From: Nitrosarchaeum sp.
Lineage (GTDB): Archaea; Thermoproteota; Nitrososphaeria; Nitrososphaerales; Nitrosopumilaceae
NCBI GenBank assembly: GCA_013140415.1
Contig: JABFSW010000041.1
Coordinates: 1 to 10,145, forward strand
DNA length: 10,145 nt
Direction: 5' to 3'
Shown: piece by piece, positions 1 to 5,727 of the stretch
Position numbering within the stretch: position 1 is the first letter of the stretch
Layout: each line of letters opens with the position of its first letter
Translations under genes and position numbers: made by a program
The notes under the pieces: model-generated
Told to the model about the DNA's origin: nothing
The model's database searches: none
What the model saw: only the letters and a program-made list of their open reading frames with translations

Positions 1-346
1 CTCTTATACCTCTATCAACTACCCTTGCTAATTCAATAACATCCGGTCCAGGAGGACCAGTTTCAACACTTGGATGAGAAAGCGGTAAAAGCTCAGCAGT
101 ACAAATGAAGATACCTTTGTCACCCATATCTGGAAAAGGTCTATCTGGTTGAATTTTAACACCACAAACTACTTCACTGTCACCTAATCTAACTCGTGCA
201 GAACCATTTGCTTTTGGAATTGCATTTATTTCAATCATTAATTTTCGTGGTTCATCTAGTGCTCTTCCATCAACTCTTTTTCCTTGTTCTAATAATTCAA
301 GAATTTGAAATTTTTTTAGCTCATCAATTACAGAAGTAGATGTCAT
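1..346 (-). CDS. rrp42: Exosome complex subunit Rrp42 (partial, C-terminus beyond the left edge)
   Basis: This is the non-catalytic RNase PH-like subunit of the archaeal exosome, which alternates with Rrp41 in the hexameric ring that degrades and tails RNA in the cytoplasm. I translated it by hand: the ATG is at 346-344 and 115 codons lie in the window. The N-terminus has an early helix followed by GKRVDGRALDEPRKLMIE, typical of RNase PH-fold exosome subunits. Further on are ANGSARVRLG and SVETGPPGPDVIELARVVDRGIR-like residues (about 93-115, the last part at the edge), which match my memory of crenarchaeal Rrp42, where an EPGPP...ELARVVDRGIR segment occurs. The start codon follows the rrp41 stop directly (TAAATG), with a GGAG Shine-Dalgarno 8 bases upstream, so translation is probably coupled. 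The 3' end is missing only because of the window edge; family length is about 270 aa. Confidence 0.95.
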   Translation of the reverse strand, partial: MTSTSVIDELKKFQILELLEQGKRVDGRALDEPRKLMIEINAIPKANGSARVRLGDSEVVCGVKIQPDRPFPDMGDKGIFICTAELLPLSHPSVETGPPGPDVIELARVVDRGIR

Positions 347-1081
347 TTACTTTTCTCCGTTTCCAAAATATTTTTCAGTTAATGCTTTCTTTTGTAATTC
401 ATAAACAATTTTACAACCATGAATTCCTGTTTCCACACATTTCTTGTATTCTGCAGGAGTTAGTACACCATCTAATTGGAGTAATGTGATTTTTTCAAGA
501 CTTGGCATGTAGCCAATAGGCATATCGGCTTGCCCTGCTTGATCTTCTTCATTATTAACATCAAGAATAATTGTGTCTGCTGCTTTACCTGCAGCACATG
601 CGGCTACCATATCTCTCATTGGAATTCCAGCATCGGCCAAAGCTACAGATGCCGCAGAGAGGGCAGCACATCGAGTACCGCCATCAGCTTGAAGAACTTC
701 GATAAAAACATCAACTGCCGTTCTTGGAAATTTGTCTAACATTACTGCTGGCTCTAATGCCTCTTTGATAACTTTGGAAATTTCAATTTCTCTTCTAGAT
801 GGTGCAGGGTTTTTTCTCTCAGTTACAGAAAATGGCTCCATATGATATCTAACTCGTAAAATACCAGTATCTGTATTGGACATGTGTTTTGGATGTACAT
901 CTCGTGGACCAAATACTCCAACTAGAATTTTGTTATCGCCAAATTCAATGTATGCCGAGCCATCAGCATTTTTTAATCCTCCAGCTTTAATCATAATTCG
1001 TCTTGGTTCATCAACTTTTCTACCATCACAACGAATTCCATTTTCATCTAGTAACACTAGGGTTGTATCTCTTCCGCCCAT
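347..1081 (-). CDS. rrp41: Exosome complex catalytic subunit Rrp41
   Basis: This is the phosphorolytic subunit of the archaeal exosome: it removes 3' nucleotides from RNA using phosphate, and can add A-rich tails in reverse. The 244 aa match the family length. Visible RNase PH signatures are CDGRKVDEPRRI near the N-terminus (18-29), SRREIEISKVI at 95-105 (R96/R97 correspond to the RNA/phosphate-contacting arginine pair of the family), GGTRCAALSAAS at 134-145 (phosphate-binding loop with R137) and EEDQAGQADMPIG at 178-190. D180 is the likely equivalent of the catalytic aspartate mutated in Sulfolobus and Archaeoglobus Rrp41. The active site therefore looks intact, unlike that of Rrp42. The ATG at 1081 overlaps the rrp4 stop by one base (TAATG) and follows a good AAGGTGA Shine-Dalgarno. 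The start is certain because of this arrangement. Confidence 0.97.
   Translation of the reverse strand: MGGRDTTLVLLDENGIRCDGRKVDEPRRIMIKAGGLKNADGSAYIEFGDNKILVGVFGPRDVHPKHMSNTDTGILRVRYHMEPFSVTERKNPAPSRREIEISKVIKEALEPAVMLDKFPRTAVDVFIEVLQADGGTRCAALSAASVALADAGIPMRDMVAACAAGKAADTIILDVNNEEDQAGQADMPIGYMPSLEKITLLQLDGVLTPAEYKKCVETGIHGCKIVYELQKKALTEKYFGNGEK
355..358 (-). promoter_or_regulatory. Shine-Dalgarno of rrp42
   Basis: GGAG on the minus strand lies eight bases before the rrp42 ATG, inside the last codons of rrp41. It complements the CCUCC core of the archaeal 16S 3' tail and supports the chosen start. Confidence 0.6.
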
Positions 1082-1761
1082 TATGATTCACCTTTTGATT
1101 CTAACATTTCTTTCACTTGGTCAGTTAAATTAGCAACATGTGCCTTTTCGTCTACCATTTGTATTGCCTTTTTAGCCTTTAATAATCCCTCGGGAGTTTC
1201 ACACGATACTACAACCCAACCATTTTGACCAATTGTAATAGCAGCACCAGTAGCCATTTCAATTGTTTGAATCATAGTTCCTCTTTTTCCAATCAGGCGT
1301 GGAACTTTGCTAGGTGAAATCTTGACTAGGTGTCCAGAATCAATCTTACCAAGATCTCTATCAGCTATTGTAACAAGTGGATCTCTAGTTCTATCAAAAT
1401 TAGCAATTCTAGCTGCAACAAGATCACCAGATTTTAGCTTTGATGAGAGTTCATCTGCATGTGCAGAAAAATCTCTTCCAAAAACATCTTGTGCAGGTAA
1501 AAATCCTACATAACATGAATTGATATCTAATTCCCAAGATAATGATGTATGAGAAACGACTTTGCCAATTACAAGGTCATCAATTTTTGGGATATATTTT
1601 CCAGTTAGCGGTATTACTTTAATGGAATCATCGTAAATTTCTGAAATCCCTATAGCAGTAGAAATGATTTTGTTGCCATCAAGGATTACATTTTGTTCAG
1701 GTCTGTAAGGGCCTGTTGTAATTACATCGCCAGGTATAACATATTTTCTTTTGTTCTCCAT
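1081..1761 (-). CDS. rrp4: Exosome RNA-binding cap subunit Rrp4
   Basis: Rrp4 forms part of the trimeric cap over the exosome ring and guides RNA into the pore. The 226 aa show the three expected domains. An N-terminal beta domain (about 1-60) begins VIPGDVITTGPYR. An S1 domain follows (about 61-135), with GKVVSHTSLSWELDINS and a YVGFLPAQDVFGRD turn. A KH domain (about 143-205) carries the GxxG loop as IGKRG (157-161), followed by IGQNGWVVVSC. The order NTD-S1-KH and the length fit archaeal Rrp4. It lies between SBDS and rrp41 with one-base TAATG overlaps on both sides; the start is preceded by a GAGGTTAT Shine-Dalgarno six bases upstream. The paralogous cap protein Csl4 is not in this window. 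Confidence 0.96.
   Translation of the reverse strand: MENKRKYVIPGDVITTGPYRPEQNVILDGNKIISTAIGISEIYDDSIKVIPLTGKYIPKIDDLVIGKVVSHTSLSWELDINSCYVGFLPAQDVFGRDFSAHADELSSKLKSGDLVAARIANFDRTRDPLVTIADRDLGKIDSGHLVKISPSKVPRLIGKRGTMIQTIEMATGAAITIGQNGWVVVSCETPEGLLKAKKAIQMVDEKAHVANLTDQVKEMLESKGES
1088..1094 (-). promoter_or_regulatory. Shine-Dalgarno of rrp41
   Basis: AAGGTGA on the minus strand lies six bases before the rrp41 ATG, within the last codons of rrp4. It is a long match to the GGAGGTGAT consensus and fixes the start. Confidence 0.75.
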
Positions 1762-2447
1762 TACTTCATAACCTCGACTGTAGCAGAACCTTTTGTTATA
1801 GAACCTAGTCTATCAAGCACGTTTGGCCTTGCTCCAGCGGGTATTTCAAGTATTGCTTTTAAGGAACCATTATTTTGCCATTCTTCCTTTTTTAGAAATC
1901 CTACAGATTTCAAAACAGCATAAGATTGAGATGCATATTGTGCAGGGATAGTTATTTCAAGATCAAGGTTTTCAGATTTCAAAGGTATTATTGAACGCAA
2001 TTTTTCTACAATATCTTTTACTTGTTCATCTACATTTTTTTGTGGTTCTATTGTGATTTTCCCATCCTTTAATGCTTGTTCAATTCTCAGTGGAGGATGA
2101 GGTAAATGTGTTCTAGGATCAACGTAAGTCTTGGCAATAAATGAAACAATTTGTTTTCTTTTTTCATCAAGCATCTTACGTCTTTGATCAGTAGTAAGAT
2201 TCAGATCACCTTTTCTAAGCATTATCTCAGCAATCTCATTGACATCTTCAGTTTTGAAAGCCTTGAGTAGTTTTTCTGTTGAGGGTTTAGTGCCTTTACC
2301 AGAGTCAGTGTATATCTCATCAGAAATCAGGATTGCAGAAATATCTTTTTTCTTTCCTAGTTTGAAATCTAGTGCGGGGTCAGGCTTTACCAAAATCTCA
2401 AATTTTTCGCCTTCGTAGGAATATCTAACTACGGTTACATCTACCAT
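1761..2447 (-). CDS. sbds: Ribosome maturation protein SBDS (Sdo1 homologue)
   Basis: This is the archaeal orthologue of the Shwachman-Bodian-Diamond syndrome protein. In the eukaryal pathway it acts with an EF-2-like GTPase to release eIF6/aIF6 from the large ribosomal subunit; the same role is inferred in archaea. The 228 aa match archaeal SBDS. An N-terminal FYSH domain (about 1-90) ends in RKGDLNLTTDQRRKM. A three-helix domain II contains KRKQIVSFIAKTYVDP and the highly conserved segment THLPHPPLRIEQAL (113-126). A ferredoxin-like domain III runs from about 160 to the end (SYAVLKSVGFLKKEEW, then ILEIPAGA). It is the first gene of the exosome operon, an arrangement widespread in archaea. 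In many archaea psmA precedes it, but here the upstream neighbour is an unrelated small gene with its own terminator, and a TATA-like element lies about 30 bp before the ATG. Confidence 0.96.
   Translation of the reverse strand: MVDVTVVRYSYEGEKFEILVKPDPALDFKLGKKKDISAILISDEIYTDSGKGTKPSTEKLLKAFKTEDVNEIAEIMLRKGDLNLTTDQRRKMLDEKRKQIVSFIAKTYVDPRTHLPHPPLRIEQALKDGKITIEPQKNVDEQVKDIVEKLRSIIPLKSENLDLEITIPAQYASQSYAVLKSVGFLKKEEWQNNGSLKAILEIPAGARPNVLDRLGSITKGSATVEVMK
1768..1775 (-). promoter_or_regulatory. Shine-Dalgarno of rrp4
   Basis: GAGGTTAT on the minus strand lies six bases before the rrp4 ATG, inside the end of the SBDS gene. It matches GAGGTGAT with one mismatch. Confidence 0.7.
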
Positions 2448-2472
2448 TTCTAAAATATTGTATGATAATTTG

Positions 2473-2484
2473 GTATTTATCTAT
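2473..2484 (-). promoter_or_regulatory. Probable TATA box of the SBDS-exosome operon
   Basis: On the minus strand TATAGATAAATA is centred about 30 bp before the SBDS ATG. It sits directly downstream of the T7 tract that follows the preceding gene. The spacing fits an archaeal TATA box with a very short leader. The 48-bp spacer shows no clear Shine-Dalgarno for SBDS, which agrees with a leaderless or near-leaderless transcript. The assignment rests on spacing and composition only. Confidence 0.4.
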
Positions 2485-2488
2485 ACGC

Positions 2489-2495
2489 AAAAAAA
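2489..2495 (-). terminator. Oligo-T terminator of the 120-aa gene
   Basis: Seven T residues on the minus strand follow immediately after the TAA stop of the small gene. Archaeal RNA polymerase terminates intrinsically at such U tracts without needing a hairpin. Its position between that gene and the SBDS TATA element suggests two separate transcription units. Confidence 0.5.
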
Positions 2496-2858
2496 TTAGT
2501 CTTGATTTTTGTAATAGAGTTTGATAATTTTATCTACCACTACATCTGTGTCGATATCTTTTGCGGTGCTTACAAGAAGTAAATGGTCATCCCCCAAATA
2601 AAGGGAAAAGCGCTTAACCAAGTCATATTCAGCTAAGGTGTATTTTGTTTTGCCAAGCCACTTTGACATTTCTTTACGTGCCTTCCAATCAATAATAGAA
2701 AGAGTGACTAGTTCATTTTCCTTATGCTCTGAAAGTAGGCTAGTTAAGCCCTTACGCATACCACCTCCAACACGAACAGCCCATTGATCATAAACGGTAG
2801 CAAATCGGATTTTAGGATTAGATTCTAAAATTTGTGAACAGAATTTTTCATAATCCAA
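2496..2858 (-). CDS. Small conserved protein of unknown function, resembling thaumarchaeal DUF6659-type proteins
   Basis: I do not know its function. The 120-aa sequence resembles a multi-copy small-protein family I associate with Thaumarchaeota. Shared-looking features are the RFATVYDQWAVRVGGGMRKG region (18-37), a DWKARKEM helix (57-64), LGKTKYTLAEYDLVKR (68-83) and a strand LLLVSTA (93-99). The alternation of strands and helices would suit a small alpha/beta sensor-like fold (profilin or roadblock type), but that is a guess. There is no signal peptide or membrane segment; it should be cytoplasmic. The start is TTG at 2858: an in-frame TAA lies two codons upstream, and the next ATG would remove 33 residues including the conserved-looking beginning. 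It has its own T7 terminator and is divergent from rpoD, so it is not obviously part of the exosome operon. Confidence 0.75.
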   Translation of the reverse strand: MDYEKFCSQILESNPKIRFATVYDQWAVRVGGGMRKGLTSLLSEHKENELVTLSIIDWKARKEMSKWLGKTKYTLAEYDLVKRFSLYLGDDHLLLVSTAKDIDTDVVVDKIIKLYYKNQD

Positions 2859-3011
2859 TGATTATTCTATGCATTTATGATTATTAGAGTTTTATTTGAT
2901 TTTAGGAAAAACAAAGAATGTTAGAAAATTAAAAAAAGTTAGGATGTTGAGAATTACAAGATTATGCCTAAAATGAGCTTGATTATGTAACACTAAAACT
3001 TTAATATCCAT

Positions 3012-3037
3012 ACATAAAACTAGCTAGATTTTTATGT
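3012..3037. repeat. Perfect 8-bp inverted repeat around the rpoD TATA box
   Basis: ACATAAAA (3012-3019) and TTTTATGT (3030-3037) are exact reverse complements separated by ten bases, which themselves contain the palindrome CTAGCTAG (3020-3027). The right arm coincides with the inferred rpoD TATA element. The left arm reads as an equivalent TATA-like element on the minus strand, facing the 120-aa gene about 155 bp away. Confidence 0.6.
3028..3037 (+). promoter_or_regulatory. Probable TATA box of rpoD
   Basis: ATTTTTATGT is centred about 32 bp before the TTG start of rpoD. That places the expected transcription start within a few bases of the start codon. No Shine-Dalgarno is visible before the TTG, which is consistent with a near-leaderless message. 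Confidence 0.45.
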
Positions 3038-3063
3038 GGACTTTGGAAATTTTCTTCTAAGAT

Positions 3064-3702
3064 TTGTCTTCTTTAGAGGTAATTAACAAGGATAATCAAA
3101 AAATGTCAGTAAAGCTGAAAGGCGTTCCATTACAGTATGCAAATGCACTTAGACGTATCTGTCTAAATGGTATCCCGATATTTGCTATAGATACGGTAGA
3201 TATCATAGAAAATTCATCCGTATTGCCAGATGAAGGTTTGGCACATAGACTAGGATTAATACCAATTAAAACGGATTTATCAAGATTCAATGAACCATCA
3301 AAATGTGATTGTCAAAGCGAGACAGGATGTGCTAATTGTAAAGTTATGTTAGTTCTAGATTCAGGAGATTCAGATGTTACAAGAACAATATTATCAAATG
3401 ATTTAACATCTGAGGATGATGCAGTAAAACCAATTTCAGATAAAATTCCAATTGTTCAGCTAGCAGCAGGACAGAGAATCAAAGTAGAATGTTATGCAAG
3501 ACTTGGTCGCGGAACAGAACATGCAAAGTGGAATTCAGCAAACATTTCAGTTTTAACTGAAACAAATAAAGAAGACGAGAGAGTACTTACAATAGAATCA
3601 ACAGGAGCATTAAAACCAGAACAAATAATTCTTGCAGGAGTAGATGAGCTAAGTAATAGATTATCCGAGTTTAAAGAAATAATTGGCCAATTAAAAGAAT
3701 AA
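3064..3702 (+). CDS. rpoD: DNA-directed RNA polymerase subunit D (Rpo3)
   Basis: This is the archaeal homologue of bacterial alpha and eukaryal Rpb3; it dimerises with subunit L to nucleate RNA polymerase assembly. The 212 aa show the dimerisation domain signature VPLQYANALRRICLNGIP (21-38), AHRLGLIPI (60-68), the insert domain with C81, C83, C89 and C92 in a four-cysteine zinc-type loop, IPIVQLAAGQ (128-137), and the conserved return segment ESTGALKPEQIIL (178-190) leading into the C-terminal helix. In Sulfolobus a ferredoxin-like [Fe-S] domain lies between the two halves of this last region; here only about ten residues (TETNKEDERV) separate them, so that domain is absent. This explains the length below the roughly 265 aa of Sulfolobus. 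The TTG start is forced: a TAA stop lies two codons upstream, and the next ATG would cut into the first strand. Confidence 0.96.
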   Translation: MSSLEVINKDNQKMSVKLKGVPLQYANALRRICLNGIPIFAIDTVDIIENSSVLPDEGLAHRLGLIPIKTDLSRFNEPSKCDCQSETGCANCKVMLVLDSGDSDVTRTILSNDLTSEDDAVKPISDKIPIVQLAAGQRIKVECYARLGRGTEHAKWNSANISVLTETNKEDERVLTIESTGALKPEQIILAGVDELSNRLSEFKEIIGQLKE

Positions 3703-3716
3703 ACTAAGCATACACA

Positions 3717-3724
3717 TTATATTT
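3717..3724 (+). promoter_or_regulatory. Probable TATA box of the rpl18e-rpl13-rps9 unit
   Basis: TTATATTT is centred about 28 bp before the rpl18e ATG, the spacing expected for a transcript that starts at or next to the start codon. No Shine-Dalgarno precedes the ATG. It lies in the 45-bp gap after rpoD, so the ribosomal genes may be transcribed separately from rpoD as well as by read-through. Confidence 0.5.
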
Positions 3725-3747
3725 GGGTTTTAAGTCGGTTTATTCAC

Positions 3748-4095
3748 ATGACTAATCAAGTTGTCATACGCATGGCAAAAGAACTAAAAAAGGCATCTAC
3801 TAAAAATGATGCCCCAATTTGGGCAAGGTTAGCAGATTATGCATTAAAACCATCTATCGCAAGACGACATATCAATTTGAACAGAATAGGTCAACTAACA
3901 AAGGATGCAGATACAGTAGTTTTTCCAGGAAAAGTATTAGGAACCGGTGATATTGATCATAAAATTACACTTTGCTCATTTTCAATTTCAAATTCTGCAG
4001 CTACAAAGATTTTAGAAAAAGGAGGAAAAGTAGTTAGTTTTTCAGATTTAATAACAAAACACCCAACTGGAAAAGGAGTAGTATTACTTGGCTAG
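3748..4095 (+). CDS. rpl18e: Large ribosomal subunit protein eL18
   Basis: This is an archaeal/eukaryal-type protein of the 50S subunit. The 115 aa fit archaeal L18e. Recognisable parts are an N-terminal basic helix, the IWARLADYALKPSIARRHINLNR region (24-46), FPGKVLGTGDIDHKITL (59-75) and the glycine-rich end HPTGKGVVLLG. It is the first gene after the rpoD gap and overlaps rpl13 by eight bases, as in the conserved archaeal cluster rpoD-rpl18e-rpl13-rps9. A second in-frame ATG at codon 9 (MAKELKKA) exists; I prefer the first because of the TATA spacing. Confidence 0.94.
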   Translation: MTNQVVIRMAKELKKASTKNDAPIWARLADYALKPSIARRHINLNRIGQLTKDADTVVFPGKVLGTGDIDHKITLCSFSISNSAATKILEKGGKVVSFSDLITKHPTGKGVVLLG

Positions 4096-4549
4096 TCAAG
4101 AAAATGTCATATCAATAGACAAACCAATTGTAGTAGATGCTACAGATCACATAGCAGGAAGACTATCATCAAATGTTGCTAAATTATTGTTAAATGGAAA
4201 CAGAGTTTCAGTTGTAAATTGTGAAAAAATCATGATCAGTGGAACACGAACAAACATAATTAGTGAATATAGAGGATTTTTAGAAGTTAGCAGTGTCATT
4301 CATCCAAGACATGGCCCAATACATCCAAGAAGACCAGACACTATAATGAAAAAAATGATCCGTGGAATGCTACCAAGAAAGAAACCTTCAGGATTATTAG
4401 CTCACAAAAGACTAAGAACATACATTGGTTCACCTAAAGAACTAAGTTCATTTGAAAAAATTCAATTCAAAGAAGCTAAGATTAGAAAAACTGCAGCAAA
4501 CTATACAACAGTTGGCGACATTGCAAAAATAATAGGGTGGACAGAATGA
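4088..4549 (+). CDS. rpl13: Large ribosomal subunit protein uL13
   Basis: This is a universal 50S protein. The 153 aa contain the characteristic VVDATDHIAGRLSSNVAKLL (15-34), the VVNCEKIMISG strand, PRHGPIHPRRPDTIM, and IRGMLPRKKPSGLLAHKRLRTYIG (92-115), matching archaeal L13. The start is a TTG that overlaps the rpl18e stop by eight bases, with GGAG at 4075-4078 nine bases upstream. No ATG is available before the VVDATDH motif. The gene ends in an ATGA junction with rps9. Confidence 0.95.
   Translation: MASQENVISIDKPIVVDATDHIAGRLSSNVAKLLLNGNRVSVVNCEKIMISGTRTNIISEYRGFLEVSSVIHPRHGPIHPRRPDTIMKKMIRGMLPRKKPSGLLAHKRLRTYIGSPKELSSFEKIQFKEAKIRKTAANYTTVGDIAKIIGWTE
4535..4540 (+). promoter_or_regulatory. 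Shine-Dalgarno of rps9 (decides the start)
   Basis: GGGTGG lies five bases before the ATG at 4546. The upstream in-frame GTG (4537-4539) lies inside this element, which argues that it is the ribosome binding site and not the start codon. Confidence 0.6.
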
Positions 4550-4995
4550 CAACACCAAAAACAGAAATTTATTTTGCAACTAGAAAAACATCCAGCGCAC
4601 ATGTATACATTACAAAAGGACAAGGAAAAATTAGAATAAACAATATACCTATTGAGATGATCCCACAAGAAACTGCTCGTGAGGTAATGTTAGCACCATT
4701 AGAAATTACTGGAGATTTAAGAGATAAGGTAGACATTTCTGTCAGAGTAAGAGGAGGCGGATTTATGGGACAGGCCAGTGCAGTAGCTACTGGCATTTCA
4801 AGAGCACTCATAGGTTGGACTAAATCTAAAAAAGATCCTAAAGATCACCCATTTCCAAAATCAACTAGAGAAGACCTAAGACAAAGAATTACAGATTTTG
4901 ACAAGTATCTCATTAGCGGTGACGCCAGAAGAAAAGAACCAAAGAAATTTGGCGGACCTGGTGCAAGAAGAAGAAAACAGAAATCATACCGTTAG
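4546..4995 (+). CDS. rps9: Small ribosomal subunit protein uS9
   Basis: This is a universal 30S protein whose basic C-terminal tail reaches the decoding region. With the ATG at 4546 it is 149 aa and overlaps the rpl13 stop as ATGA. An in-frame GTG at 4537 would add only VDR and is less likely. Recognisable parts are the N-terminal FATRKTSSAHVYITKGQGKI, the core VRVRGGGFMGQASAVATGIS (67-86) and the tail ending GARRRKQKSYR, which matches the conserved arginine-terminated S9 tail. In many archaea the next genes are rpoN and rpoK; here a nucleotidyltransferase follows after three bases. Confidence 0.95.
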   Translation: MTTPKTEIYFATRKTSSAHVYITKGQGKIRINNIPIEMIPQETAREVMLAPLEITGDLRDKVDISVRVRGGGFMGQASAVATGISRALIGWTKSKKDPKDHPFPKSTREDLRQRITDFDKYLISGDARRKEPKKFGGPGARRRKQKSYR

Positions 4996-4998
4996 ACT

Positions 4999-5727
4999 GT
5001 GAAGGCTATAATTTTAGCTGGTGGCAAAGGAACTAGAGGCAAGCCATATACAGAATATTTTCCAAAAGCAATGACGCCAATAAATGACAAGCCGTTAATT
5101 GATTATATTGTAAAATATTTGAATTCATTTGATTTCATCAAAGAAATAATCATAATTTCAGACTATACAGGATTGGGAGGTCAAATTAAAAATTATTACA
5201 ACAATCCAAAAAATGGAAAAAAAATTACGTTTGTACAAGACACACAAAGTGGAACGGGAGGAGATCTTTTACATATTGAAGATAAACTAAAAGGAGATTC
5301 AGAATTTGTATTATGGTTTGTAGATAATCTATGTGCTATAGATCTAGTAAAGATGAGAAAAGTCTTCAAAGAAAAAAATAGTACTGCATGTATTGCAACC
5401 AGAACAAAAAGAAAAGAAGAAACAGGATTTGCAGTAGTAGAAAATGGAATAATCAAGGAATTCAAAGAAAAACCAACTATGAAATTACAACTATCAGAAT
5501 GTCTAGGAATTTACATTTTAGGAAAAGAAGTAATTAAAAGAATTAAAGCAAAAATAAAACAGAAAGAGATCAATCTCTCGTTTGATGTTTTACAGCAATT
5601 ATCAAAAGAAGGAAAAATTAGCGCTTATGACATTGGAGAGAAAGAATGGATAGATGCAGAATCACCAATGGTTTTAGAAAGAAATGAGGTAACAGTAAAA
5701 AAAATCATAAAACAGATGGGATTTTAG
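4999..5727 (+). CDS. Sugar-phosphate nucleotidyltransferase-like protein (NTP_transferase, GT-A fold)
   Basis: It probably transfers a nucleotidyl group from an NTP to a sugar-1-phosphate or similar substrate; the substrate cannot be told from sequence. The 242 aa comprise only the catalytic domain, without a C-terminal left-handed beta-helix. Visible motifs are LAGGKGTRGKPYT (6-18; the usual form is GGxGTRLxPLT), FPKAMTPINDKPL (21-33), the base/sugar loop GTGGDLL (85-91), FVDNLCAID (107-115, where most relatives have GD), FKEKP (155-159) with the conserved lysine, and WIDAESP (217-223). The start is GTG, three bases after the rps9 stop, with no Shine-Dalgarno, so it probably depends on coupling to the ribosomal genes. 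Its last 23 bp overlap the end of leuD1 on the other strand. Relation to polysaccharide or glycoprotein synthesis is inference only. Confidence 0.85.
   Translation: MKAIILAGGKGTRGKPYTEYFPKAMTPINDKPLIDYIVKYLNSFDFIKEIIIISDYTGLGGQIKNYYNNPKNGKKITFVQDTQSGTGGDLLHIEDKLKGDSEFVLWFVDNLCAIDLVKMRKVFKEKNSTACIATRTKRKEETGFAVVENGIIKEFKEKPTMKLQLSECLGIYILGKEVIKRIKAKIKQKEINLSFDVLQQLSKEGKISAYDIGEKEWIDAESPMVLERNEVTVKKIIKQMGF
5697..5704 (-). terminator. Oligo-T terminator of the leu operon
   Basis: Eight T residues on the minus strand follow directly after the leuD1 TGA stop. The tract lies inside the convergent nucleotidyltransferase gene, where it reads as lysine codons. Confidence 0.55.

Noticed and set aside
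876..1133. Plus-strand open frame of 85 codons opposite rrp41
   Set aside because: It is an antisense shadow of the strongly conserved Rrp41 N-terminus; its translation is serine/proline-rich and unlike a real protein.
2940..3000. Tiny plus-strand frame (ATG CCT AAA ... TAA) in the rpoD spacer
   Set aside because: It is only eight codons, without a ribosome binding site, and is expected by chance in AT-rich DNA.
4537..4545. GTG start for rps9 at 4537
   Set aside because: It adds only three residues and lies inside the GGGTGG ribosome binding site; the ATG at 4546 gives a normal ATGA overlap with rpl13.
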